Positions 1-7,684 of a stretch of DNA of 42,742 nt are shown here, one piece after another. A model generated the notes under the pieces. It was not told the DNA's origin. It worked only from the letters and a program-made list of their open reading frames with translations, and did not search any database. Made by a program: the position numbers and the translations under genes. Position 1 is the first letter of the stretch. Each line of letters opens with the position of its first letter. The stretch comes from an uncultured Anaerosolibacter sp. (lineage in GTDB: Bacteria; Bacillota_A; Clostridia; Peptostreptococcales; Thermotaleaceae). The stretch spans positions 1 to 42,742 of the forward strand of contig CALECF010000002.1 in assembly GCA_937948705.1 (NCBI GenBank), given 5' to 3'.

Positions 1-295
<295 letters not shown>

Positions 296-350
296 AAAAA
301 CGTATTACTTTACGCTAAGCGTATTATATGCTGGCTTAATTCTTACACTG

Positions 351-368
351 TGTAGTTTTCAAAGACCA
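351..368 (-). promoter_or_regulatory. Conserved rrn leader box upstream of 16S
   Basis: On the minus strand the leader reads TGGTCTTTGAAAACTACA, close to the 'TCTTTGAAAACT' box found just before 16S genes in many Firmicutes rRNA leaders and linked there to processing or antitermination. It lies about 60 nt upstream of the 16S 5' end, between promoter P1 and the gene. The role is inferred from position and similarity. Confidence 0.55.
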
Positions 369-411
369 AATTTATTTTTCCTGCTGTCAGCGTGTTCCAC
401 CGACTCTTAAT

Positions 412-440
412 ACTTTATCATTCTTTCGACATTTTGTCAA
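412..440 (-). promoter_or_regulatory. rrn promoter P1 (proximal)
   Basis: A minus-strand sigma-A promoter: -35 TTGACA at 435-440, a 17-nt spacer, and -10 TAAAGT at 412-417 preceded by TG-A, an extended -10. It would start transcription near 405, giving about 110 nt of leader before 16S. The consensus -35, ideal spacing and position make this a well-supported call. Confidence 0.75.
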
Positions 441-843
441 CCACTTTTTTTAATACTTATTCACTTCGTTACATGTGGCATTGCTCATAACTTATTAGTT
501 AATCCATACCCATCAATAAAACTTGAACAGCGAAGATTTAGAGAGTCTTACTCGAATAAATATTCGTTGTGAGATGAGCAGTTGCGGTAGCAACATGCGA
601 AATTTTGGTAATTATTATCACCTTATCTCTCGTGGCGACAAATACTATCTTACCATGTTTCTTGCCTCAAATCAACTGGTAATTTTTCCTACCCTTTGAC
701 CCTCACCCCTATGCATTGAGCGGATATTTAGAATACCATGTCTAACAGTTCCTGTCAACACATGATGTTAGTCCATATTATGGAAATACAATTTGGAATG
801 ATCATATGCACTTATTCAACAGGGTACAGCCTAGCTAGGCTGC
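441..843. other. Non-coding region upstream of the rRNA operon
   Basis: No convincing gene is present between the 16S leader and the racemase-family gene. The stretch holds promoter P2 (730-758), a weaker promoter-like match near 640-670 (TTGAGG, 17 nt, TAGTAT on the minus strand), and a small hairpin (CGAATATTTATTCG) near 555. No riboswitch was recognised. Confidence 0.6.
730..758 (-). promoter_or_regulatory. rrn promoter P2 (distal)
   Basis: Second minus-strand match with the same layout: -35 TTGACA at 753-758, 17-nt spacer, -10 TATTCT at 730-735 with an upstream TG-G extended element. It lies about 320 bp upstream of P1. Tandem promoters are common for rRNA operons. Support is sequence match only. 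Confidence 0.55.
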
Positions 844-875
844 AGAAATCCCCCTTATCATGAAAGGGGATTTCT
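844..875 (-). terminator. Probable terminator after the racemase-family gene
   Basis: The inverted repeat AGAAATCCCC (844-853) pairs with GGGGATTTCT (866-875), 20 nt past the stop codon of the minus-strand gene at 897. The U-tract on the minus strand is weak, so efficiency is uncertain. It separates that gene from rrn promoter P2. Confidence 0.55.
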
Positions 876-896
876 ATAAACCAAGTACTGACTACG

Positions 897-1598
897 CTAT
901 TTATAGATTCTTTCAATAATATGTTCCGCAGCAATCTTCATAATGTTAATCGCTGGTATGTCAATAGAATCTTCCTGAAAAGCTAAAGGAATCTCTGTAC
1001 AGCCCATAACAATTACCTGGGCGCCCTTCTCCTTGAGATGCAGCGCAGCTTGTGTTAACCTTTGACTCGCTTCTCCCGTTGTACAGCCTGCCTTAATACC
1101 CCTTTCCCCGTAAATAGCCTCCATTACTTCTGCTTCCTGAACCGCTTCATTTGGATATACCAATTGGAATGTATCTATTTCTCTATCAAAGATTTTACTT
1201 CTTCTTGTCCCTGTGGTACATAGAATACCGACTTTTTTAATATCTGAATGATGGGTCTTTAAATACATATGTAGTATTTTTAACAGATCCCAAATAGGTA
1301 CGTGTATGTTATTTTGAACTTCCTCCACAAAATAGTGGGCAGTAACACACGGTATGAAAATTCCATTTGCACCAACCTTCTCTAATTCTAATGCGGTTTT
1401 TATCATCTCAACAGCAGGACTTTTCCCTGTACCAAGTATAGCTTGGGTTCGATCAGGTATATGGGGGTTACTATAAACGATAGTTTTGATGTGGTCTGCG
1501 TCTTTTTGTGCAGGGGTAGCCTTTAACAAGCGCTGAAAAAAATAAGCCGTAGCTTCTGGTCCCATCCCACCTAGTATGCCTAAAACATAATCCGTCAT
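897..1598 (-). CDS. Aspartate/glutamate racemase family protein
   Basis: This 233-aa cytoplasmic protein belongs to the PLP-independent Asp/Glu/hydantoin racemase family, in which two cysteines act as acid and base on an amino-acid alpha carbon. It begins with the family's GGMGPEAT loop (residues 10-17). The two candidate catalytic cysteines are C84 in IPCVTAH and C200 in VMGCTEIPL, one per half of the pseudo-symmetric fold. Most members have Asn after the first cysteine (PCNTAH); here it is Val85, read as codon GTT, so substrate or activity may differ. The length is normal. It stands alone between a putative terminator and an A/T-rich gap. The amino acid used cannot be assigned: aspartate, glutamate and broad-specificity racemases share these motifs. 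The ATG has an AGGAGG-type site. Confidence 0.85.
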   Translation of the reverse strand: MTDYVLGILGGMGPEATAYFFQRLLKATPAQKDADHIKTIVYSNPHIPDRTQAILGTGKSPAVEMIKTALELEKVGANGIFIPCVTAHYFVEEVQNNIHVPIWDLLKILHMYLKTHHSDIKKVGILCTTGTRRSKIFDREIDTFQLVYPNEAVQEAEVMEAIYGERGIKAGCTTGEASQRLTQAALHLKEKGAQVIVMGCTEIPLAFQEDSIDIPAINIMKIAAEHIIERIYK

Positions 1599-1756
1599 TT
1601 CAATCCTCCTTGTTTGATCTAGTTTTGAATTTCATGGATTTTTCATTATATTATACTCTACCGTCTTTTATCTATTTATTTCCCGTAGTTAAAATATTGT
1701 TCTTTTCAACGTCTAGTACCTTATTACCCTTTATCTAAAAACTATCTTTATAGAAA

Positions 1757-1780
1757 GGACCCTGATTCTTATCAGAGTCC
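1757..1780 (-). terminator. Terminator after phosphate butyryltransferase gene
   Basis: GGACCCTGAT (1757-1766) and ATCAGAGTCC (1771-1780) form a 10-bp stem with one mismatch and a 4-nt loop. On the minus strand it is followed by TTTCTATAAA. It lies 37 nt past the minus-strand gene ending at 1817. Confidence 0.7.
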
Positions 1781-1816
1781 CTTGATCCTATGAATCCCTT
1801 TGCTATACCCCCAGCT

Positions 1817-2731
1817 TTAATGATTATGATTTGCTGCAATCACACTACCTAATGCAATAGAATTCAATTTCGTTTCATGGCTATCTGCCCGGGACACCAA
1901 TACGACTGGGGCTTTTGCACCCATAATAATACCCGCAGAATCTGCATTTGCAAAATAAGTTAACGCCTTGCCAATACCATTTCCTACTTCAATGACTGGC
2001 ACAAGAAGAATATCTGCATCTCCAGCCACATCGCTCTTGAACTTTTTAATTTCAGCAGCCTCTTTTGAAATGGCTAAATCAAAAGCCAATGGTCCATCTA
2101 CAATAACGCCTTGTCCAAAATCCCCAGTTTCACTCATTTTCTTTAATGCATCGGCATCCACAGTGGCTTGCATCTTTAGATCTACCTTTTCTTTCGCAGC
2201 TAAGCATGCTACTTTCACCGTCTCAATTCCCATGGCTTTTGCAACCAAAACCGCATTCTTTGTAATTTTTATCTTCTCATCTAGGCTCGGTGCAATATTC
2301 ATGCCTCCATCCGTTAAGAAAAGCAGCTTATGATAGTTTTCCATACCATACACCATGACGTGGCTTAATTGGCTATCCGTTCTTAATCCTATTTCCTTAT
2401 CTAAGACTGCCTTAAGTAATATGGAAGTATCCAAAATACCCTTCATCACAAAATCTGCTTTTCCAGAACTTACAAGTTCTACTGCAGTTCTGGCGGCTTC
2501 ATCCAGATCCTTTTTATCTATAATTTGATAACTATCAATATTCAAATGATGCGCTATAGCAATTTCATTTATTTGTTCCACATCTCCAACTAAGATCGGT
2601 TCAACGATTCCTAGTTCTGATGCATTACATACAGCTACCAACACCTCTTCGTCTTGTGCCGCAGCAACAGCCAATCTCATCGTTTTTTGATTTTTTGCAG
2701 CCTGAATTAATTCTTGAAAATTTGTAATCAT
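1817..2731 (-). CDS. ptb: Phosphate butyryltransferase (phosphate acetyl/butyryl transferase family)
   Basis: This 304-aa protein matches the PTA_PTB family over its full length. It carries the family-typical segments SGKADFVMKGILDT (about 88-101), FLTDGGMNIAP (about 138-148) and the C-terminal VLVPVIEVGNGIGKALTY region. The enzyme exchanges the CoA of butyryl-CoA (or a related acyl-CoA) for phosphate; butyryl phosphate then yields ATP through butyrate kinase. No butyrate kinase (buk) lies next to it, though ptb-buk pairs are common, so the partner kinase must be elsewhere or the substrate may be a branched acyl-CoA. The ATG follows a GGGAGTG site. The gene is monocistronic, with its own terminator. 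Confidence 0.88.
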   Translation of the reverse strand: MITNFQELIQAAKNQKTMRLAVAAAQDEEVLVAVCNASELGIVEPILVGDVEQINEIAIAHHLNIDSYQIIDKKDLDEAARTAVELVSSGKADFVMKGILDTSILLKAVLDKEIGLRTDSQLSHVMVYGMENYHKLLFLTDGGMNIAPSLDEKIKITKNAVLVAKAMGIETVKVACLAAKEKVDLKMQATVDADALKKMSETGDFGQGVIVDGPLAFDLAISKEAAEIKKFKSDVAGDADILLVPVIEVGNGIGKALTYFANADSAGIIMGAKAPVVLVSRADSHETKLNSIALGSVIAANHNH

Positions 2732-2921
2732 ACTATCACTCCCATGTAAAATTATTGTTGAACGTTACAATTTTTTAACAATAGCAGGGTAAAAAAAACC
2801 CCTTTTAGGTTGACTATGTACGTTTGTATGATAAAAATTCTGTTTTATTCAGAATAATTATACTATACTTAAAAACTGAATGCTAGTCCGAAGGGGCAAT
2901 TTATTTGATTCATTTCTATGG
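2732..2921. other. Promoter-bearing gap between ptb and the TPR gene
   Basis: On the minus strand a TATAAT lies at 2857-2862, a possible -10 for ptb without a good -35 at the right distance. A short GC-poor stem followed by eight T (around 2795-2815, minus strand) could be a weak attenuator. No coding capacity was seen. Confidence 0.35.
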
Positions 2922-4043
2922 TTATTCCATGGTTTTCAGCTTATCTAGGCATATACGTGTAATATCATCCTCAGGGTTCTCCCTTATGGATTGTTCTAGC
3001 ACTTCCCTAGCAGCCCTAATATTTCCCTGTTCCATATAGACCATACCAAGATTACATAGTATTTCGCTATCGTTTGGTTTAAATTGAAGTCCCTTTTTTA
3101 GATACTTTTCTGCATTTAAATAATCTTGTATTGAAGAGTAACAGATCCCAAGCTCATTTAGTGTATCTACTTGCGTTGGATTAATTTTTAGTATTCTAAG
3201 GAAATATTCGATTGCCTGTCCATATTGATTCAGTTGTCTATAACCTAGACCTATGAAGAACAAAAGATTCCACCATTCAGAATGTTTTTCCTCCAGCGGT
3301 ATCAATTTTTCTAATCCTAGCCTTGGCTCATTGCTTAAAATCAAGCTGTATCCTTCTTCATATTGTATATGATTCTTCAAACTCCTCAATTGTAAAACTA
3401 TCTCTCTTTCTTTTTCTTCATCGAGCCGTAAATCCAATGCCTTTTTCCAGGTAATCTGAGCCTTCTTAAAAAGTCTCTGATTGGCGTAATAAAATCCCAA
3501 ATGATAATAACCTAGGGCGAAATCAGGCTGTTGTTCTACCAATAGCTCTAAAGTTTCATGAGCCTCATTAGAAAAGTCAGTCTCCACATCCTTTTCCTGA
3601 GATAGATAAGCAATATCTTGACAACACCTGGCGTAGTTAAATAACCCATTCACATTCTCATCATTTAGCAGCATCAACGCCTTAAAATAGATAACAGCAG
3701 TGTAGAATTCCTTCTGGTCAGCTGCCTTTAGGCCCTCATAAACGATATAATCCTCTATATTGGCATCGAAGGCATATAAAAATTCTCTATATTCTTCTAT
3801 GTACTTGAACTGACTATCTATACCAATCAGCAAGATCATTGCCCTAGCTATTGCTGCCAGAGAAATTTCCTGTTCTCCCCTTTGCTTTTTTACACTCTCA
3901 GCAAGTTCTTTCACCAATATGGGTACGGGTATCCCCTTGAGCATCTTGTAATCTTCATATTTCATCACTACATTTTCCTTGAGTTCTATAAAAACAATAC
4001 GTTCCAGCTGATTTTTTAGATATTTATCCACTTGTTGAAACAT
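2922..4043 (-). CDS. TPR-repeat protein, function unknown
   Basis: This 373-aa soluble protein has no signal peptide or membrane segment. The C-terminal half (about 255-365) holds at least three canonical 34-residue TPR units, recognisable by the pattern LGxxYxxxxxYxxAxxYxxxxLxxxP (NELGICYSSIQDYLNAEKYL; CNLGMVYMEQGNIRAAREVL). The middle (about 110-215) carries degenerate TPRs. The first 100 residues are not recognised. TPRs mediate protein-protein contact; the partner is unknown. The ATG is preceded by AGGAGGAGA. It sits upstream of ptb and downstream of the nadK-GNAT pair, all minus strand but apparently separate units. Confidence 0.75.
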   Translation of the reverse strand: MFQQVDKYLKNQLERIVFIELKENVVMKYEDYKMLKGIPVPILVKELAESVKKQRGEQEISLAAIARAMILLIGIDSQFKYIEEYREFLYAFDANIEDYIVYEGLKAADQKEFYTAVIYFKALMLLNDENVNGLFNYARCCQDIAYLSQEKDVETDFSNEAHETLELLVEQQPDFALGYYHLGFYYANQRLFKKAQITWKKALDLRLDEEKEREIVLQLRSLKNHIQYEEGYSLILSNEPRLGLEKLIPLEEKHSEWWNLLFFIGLGYRQLNQYGQAIEYFLRILKINPTQVDTLNELGICYSSIQDYLNAEKYLKKGLQFKPNDSEILCNLGMVYMEQGNIRAAREVLEQSIRENPEDDITRICLDKLKTME

Positions 4044-4104
4044 ATCTATCTCCTCCTATTCATCTATCGATTATATCCTATTTACCTATTATATAGAAGA
4101 AAAA

Positions 4105-4141
4105 GTGTGAAGAAAATCCCATCTCAGGATTTTCTTCACAC
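4105..4141 (-). terminator. Strong terminator after GNAT gene
   Basis: A perfect 15-bp stem (4105-4119 with 4127-4141, 7-nt loop) is followed on the minus strand by TTTTTCTT. It begins 1 nt after the stop codon of the gene at 4143. It probably ends the nadK-GNAT transcript. Confidence 0.9.
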
Positions 4142-4142
4142 C

Positions 4143-4628
4143 TTACAATATTTTATGGAAAATAAGGTCATCTATATAGGTGTCAGACCCTTCATCATAA
4201 TGATGCTGATAGACAGATCCTGCAAATGTAAAACCACAAGATAGAATCGTGTTTATAGAGGCCCTATTGTTACTATATACATAAGTTCTGACTAGCTTTA
4301 TCCCTACTTCTATTAACCGTTCAAGGCTATAAAGCGTTATGTCCCTGGCCAATCCATATCCTCTATGCTTTTTACCCACTGCCGCCGTCAGGTAAGCAGC
4401 GTGATTTTTATTTTCTTTCCCTCGAATGGCTCTGAATACAGCAAGCAATTCCTCTTCCTGGAAGGCCACATAAACAAATTCGTCTTTATTGATTAGCCAC
4501 TCCTTAATTTCTTCCACTGATAATATCTCCGCAAAGGAGACCTCTGCCTTTTCCAGCGCCAACTCTTGGAATAAATCAGCTACTTTTGGTACATCATTTA
4601 AAAACATTTCTCTAAACACAATCTTCAT
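4143..4628 (-). CDS. GNAT-family N-acetyltransferase
   Basis: This 161-aa protein has the GNAT fold signature. The acetyl-CoA pyrophosphate-binding motif A is visible as AAVGKKHRGYGLARDI (about 87-102, R/QxxGxG/A type), followed by VRTYVYSNNRASINTILSCGFTFAG (about 115-139), the motif-B region where the Asn-containing helix and the 'GF' are typical. It would transfer an acetyl group from acetyl-CoA to an amine; the acceptor is unknown. Its start lies 27 nt after the NAD kinase gene, so the two are probably co-transcribed, ending at the strong hairpin directly after the stop codon. Confidence 0.8.
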   Translation of the reverse strand: MKIVFREMFLNDVPKVADLFQELALEKAEVSFAEILSVEEIKEWLINKDEFVYVAFQEEELLAVFRAIRGKENKNHAAYLTAAVGKKHRGYGLARDITLYSLERLIEVGIKLVRTYVYSNNRASINTILSCGFTFAGSVYQHHYDEGSDTYIDDLIFHKIL

Positions 4629-4655
4629 TTTTTCTCCCCCTATTCTCTGATGTAC

Positions 4656-5486
4656 CTATGATACATCATCATTGATGGTTCTCAACTCGCCTTTATCGAT
4701 GATCTTCTTCTTGAAATACTCAAAGTAATCATACTCACCCATTCTTAAAATCTTTACTGTCATGTTAGGGACTGAAATCTCTATTTCAGCTATGGAATGA
4801 TTCTCCATCTTTGCCCCATCATAGGCAATCATAATATCTCTCGTCAAAGACTTTATAATCTCAAACTTTATGGTTGTGTCTAATGGCACGATCATTGGTA
4901 TCTTGAGAGGTCTATTTATGCTGTTATCGTTAGGATGGATAGGGATCAACTGGTATACGGGTAATTCTGAGTGGGTAGCCACGCCCCCTGCCCAAATACC
5001 GTAACCCGTTGCACCCAATGGCGTTGTTATAATGAATCCATCCCCAGTAAAGTAATTAAAAGGTCTTCCATTCATAAATAATTTCGCTTCCATAAGTTTA
5101 GGCTCTAAATGCTTGATGAGAATTTCGTTAAAGGCATACTCTTCGATATATTCCCCATTGTTGGTTTTCGCACGCACTTTGATTAAAGGGTATTGGTGAA
5201 TATCATATTTCTGTGTATGTAGAGCACATATAAGACTATCCAAATTCTCAGGTGTAACCGTAGGCAAAAATCCAAGGGTCCCAGTATTAATTCCTACAAA
5301 CGGTCTCTGCAGAAGCTTATATTGTCGGATTGCACTGAGCATAGTACCATCGCCGCCAATGACAACAATCACATCAGGATTTTCATCTACCAAGACCATC
5401 CCGATCCGACTCAGTTGCTCTACAAGATGTTTTCGAACCACCATACTCTCTTGCTTGTAATTCTGATGTATCATAACCCTTTTCAA
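4656..5486 (-). CDS. nadK: NAD kinase (divergent)
   Basis: This 276-aa enzyme would phosphorylate NAD to NADP. The diagnostic GGDGT loop is at residues 44-48 (IVVIGGDGTML), followed by NTGTLGFL (67-74), the FNE motif (119-121) and GDGFIITTPLGATGY (148-162). In most NAD kinases the last reads DGLIVSTPTGSTAY, so Thr/Ser positions in this NAD-binding loop are changed here. The following WAGGVATH replaces the usual SAGGPIVHP. It is also not next to recN, argR or tlyA, the usual clostridial setting, so this may be a second, specialised paralogue. The start is TTG with an AGGTGATC site 6 nt upstream; the next ATG is four codons in. It is followed closely by the GNAT gene. Confidence 0.82.
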   Translation of the reverse strand: MKRVMIHQNYKQESMVVRKHLVEQLSRIGMVLVDENPDVIVVIGGDGTMLSAIRQYKLLQRPFVGINTGTLGFLPTVTPENLDSLICALHTQKYDIHQYPLIKVRAKTNNGEYIEEYAFNEILIKHLEPKLMEAKLFMNGRPFNYFTGDGFIITTPLGATGYGIWAGGVATHSELPVYQLIPIHPNDNSINRPLKIPMIVPLDTTIKFEIIKSLTRDIMIAYDGAKMENHSIAEIEISVPNMTVKILRMGEYDYFEYFKKKIIDKGELRTINDDVS

Positions 5487-5564
5487 TTGATCACCTATTT
5501 TCTGGTTTTAGATCTATATTCTTTATTATGGTACAAAATTCCTTTTTCCAATCATACCTTTCAT

Positions 5565-6773
5565 TTACTTTTTTCCTCCAAAGTATTCTAACATTCGGTC
5601 GGTTTGCAAATATAGATGGGTTAGAAGCGTTAATCCCCCTATCATAATTACAAAAAACACGAGTCGATAATTTACACCATAAATATTACTAAAGTAAATC
5701 GGGCCAACAGCAATCCCTAGAAATCGGCAGCTGTTATACACTGCTGTAATCACACCCCGCTTACCTGGCGGCGCACAACTGGTTACAAAGGTATTCAACG
5801 CTGTGAGGGCTGTTCCAGTGGCGATCCCAATAACTTCTAATATGATTAGTTTTTCCACAAATGATTTTCCATAGGGAATCAAAAGTAAAGCTATCACACA
5901 TACGACAAAGCTATATATAATCATTTTCTTATAAATCTCTCTTTTATTCTGAAGATACGTCCCTGCCCAATAGGACACAATAGACATCGTTGTCACGGGC
6001 AAAGCTACTATAAAACCCTTTTTTAAAGTATTACTTTTAAGCTCTCCCCCAAGGATATCAGAAATATTTGCTAGAATACCATAAAGAATAAATAAGATGC
6101 CAAAACCACCAAGCAAGCAAACTACCAAAGAAGCACCCTTGGCTTTGAGAATCATCCCAATTTCACTAAAATAAATTCTAAGACTTTTCCGTTCTGCATG
6201 ACTCTTGTCTTCTTTGATAACAAACCATATCATAATAGCCACAGGTATCGTTAGAAACGAATAGGAGAAAAATATAAAATACCATGCAATCATAGCAATA
6301 AGTGATCCCAAAATAGGACTTACAACTTTACCAATCCCATTGGATGCCTCTATAATCCCTAAAGCTTTACTTCTCTCCGTCGAGGAAAACATATCACTCA
6401 CCAATGCCATGGCGATGGGAGAAGTGCCTGCCGCCCCAAAACCTTGGATGATTCTTCCAAGTACGATGATCCGATAGGGTTCTTGGGCAAAAACACTTGC
6501 AAACCCTGATATAAGTCCCCCAATACCATATAGGATCAAGGCAGGAATAATCACCTTTTTGCGGCCAATTCTATCAGAAACGAACCCAAGAAAAGGAATG
6601 ATCAATGCCGCTGAAAAAGAAAAATAACTAAGAATCAAATTCGCTTGTAGGCTGGTAATATTTAATTCTCTCTTTATGTCTGTCAGTACCGGGATAAGCA
6701 TTGAATTTCCTAACACCATGATAAAGGGCACAAAAGACAGTGCCAGCATCTTAAAAGACTGATTTTTAATCAA
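5565..6773 (-). CDS. Major facilitator superfamily transporter (drug/metabolite exporter type)
   Basis: This 402-aa integral membrane protein has about 12 hydrophobic segments. MFS motif A is clear in the loop between helices 2 and 3 (GFVSDRIGRKK, about 63-73). An Arg-rich GRIIQGFGAAGTSP follows in helix 4 (about 106-119), as in drug/H+ antiporters of the DHA1 (12-helix) type, which export small molecules using the proton gradient. The substrate is unknown. The start is TTG (MIKNQSF) with GGGTGGG 5-6 nt upstream; no nearer ATG has a better site. It is a single-gene unit, separated from the next gene upstream by a 24-bp perfect stem. Confidence 0.85.
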   Translation of the reverse strand: MIKNQSFKMLALSFVPFIMVLGNSMLIPVLTDIKRELNITSLQANLILSYFSFSAALIIPFLGFVSDRIGRKKVIIPALILYGIGGLISGFASVFAQEPYRIIVLGRIIQGFGAAGTSPIAMALVSDMFSSTERSKALGIIEASNGIGKVVSPILGSLIAMIAWYFIFFSYSFLTIPVAIMIWFVIKEDKSHAERKSLRIYFSEIGMILKAKGASLVVCLLGGFGILFILYGILANISDILGGELKSNTLKKGFIVALPVTTMSIVSYWAGTYLQNKREIYKKMIIYSFVVCVIALLLIPYGKSFVEKLIILEVIGIATGTALTALNTFVTSCAPPGKRGVITAVYNSCRFLGIAVGPIYFSNIYGVNYRLVFFVIMIGGLTLLTHLYLQTDRMLEYFGGKK

Positions 6774-6887
6774 TTGATCCCACCCTGCTTCATATTACTG
6801 TATTTTGTTTATATGCTTATTTATTTTTCCCTTATTTGCTGCATTTCATGTCGCATTTGTATCACCTATTTTTTCACGGTGTAAAAT

Positions 6888-6940
6888 ACATATAAAACAT
6901 AGAAGGTGACCTTTTGGGTCACCTTCTATGTTTTATATGT
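6888..6940 (-). terminator. 24-bp perfect stem-loop overlapping the stop of the membrane-protein gene
   Basis: Arms 6888-6911 and 6917-6940 are perfectly complementary over 24 bp with a 5-nt loop. The distal arm is in the last codons of the membrane-protein gene (stop at 6926-6928), so the hairpin begins inside the coding sequence. The U-rich end of the stem makes termination on the minus strand plausible. Confidence 0.75.
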
Positions 6941-7684
6941 ATTCCGCATGAACATTCTTTTTCTCCGCGAAGTTGTGCTGAGAATATTAAATAACAATCC
7001 TCTATAGACCATAATAAAGGATAGTAACAGCTGGGCTATCACAAACCCTATGATAGATTGAGTAGATAAAGAGAACAATCCTCTGCCTAGTATAGCGCTA
7101 GGATTCAATCCAGAGCCAGTAAGAACAACAAAAGTGCCTAATAGTACCACATTCGGGAGCAGCCAGTCTAACCAGTTTTCTTTCATAAATTCAAAAGCAT
7201 AAGTAAAGCTATCGGCTACTTGATAATGTTTGCGATAGATAACCTCTGGTAAACAATTCAACAATATGAAAGCAGCAATGATCAGGATTGACCATAGAGA
7301 GATAAAACCCAATCGTATGTTCAGTATGGGCCTTAAAAACAACCCTGCTCCATAATTTACAAACCAAATCACCACAAGGATTCCGTAGATTTTACCTAGG
7401 TACACCTTGAACCCCTTCTTAAAGTCATCTAGATCAATTTTTCCATATAGGATGATGTTCTCGATAAGATACAGGTAATTAGAAAACAATGCCCCCTGTA
7501 CCAATGTAATAATAATTCCAGCTAATATAGAGAACATAAATGCCACACGCCATAAAATCCCTAACACCAGTGCATAAACAAGTCCAGTAAAAATAATGGG
7601 CCAGTTGTTCAATGTTAGTTTTATCCCTTTAGGTATGATTTCCTTGTTTACGCCAATAATATCTTGAATGATATTCAATGTCAT
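6926..7684 (-). CDS. Multi-pass membrane protein of unknown function
   Basis: About 252 aa with roughly six hydrophobic segments (for example WPIIFTGLVYALVLGILW, about 27-45; FMFSILAGIIITLVQGALF; YGILVVIWFVNYGAGLFL; LWSILIIAAFILLNC; a pair near the C-terminus) and a basic tail (SRRKRMFMRN). I do not recognise the family with confidence; it loosely resembles multi-helix 'glycerophosphoryl diester phosphodiesterase membrane domain'-type proteins. The start codon overlaps the stop codon of the upstream radical SAM gene (TGATG); a GTG one codon earlier (7687) is the alternative. This arrangement implies translational coupling, so the two proteins probably act together. Confidence 0.7.
   Translation of the reverse strand: MTLNIIQDIIGVNKEIIPKGIKLTLNNWPIIFTGLVYALVLGILWRVAFMFSILAGIIITLVQGALFSNYLYLIENIILYGKIDLDDFKKGFKVYLGKIYGILVVIWFVNYGAGLFLRPILNIRLGFISLWSILIIAAFILLNCLPEVIYRKHYQVADSFTYAFEFMKENWLDWLLPNVVLLGTFVVLTGSGLNPSAILGRGLFSLSTQSIIGFVIAQLLLSFIMVYRGLLFNILSTTSRRKRMFMRNTYKT

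Noticed and set aside
541..700. Possible small gene or riboswitch upstream of 16S
   Set aside because: No frame with a ribosome site and no recognisable conserved riboswitch core; only weak promoter-like and hairpin matches.
1968..2333. Plus-strand open frame of 121 codons inside the ptb region
   Set aside because: Antisense to phosphate butyryltransferase, composition Ser/Phe/Pro-rich as expected for antisense of a coding strand, no ribosome site.
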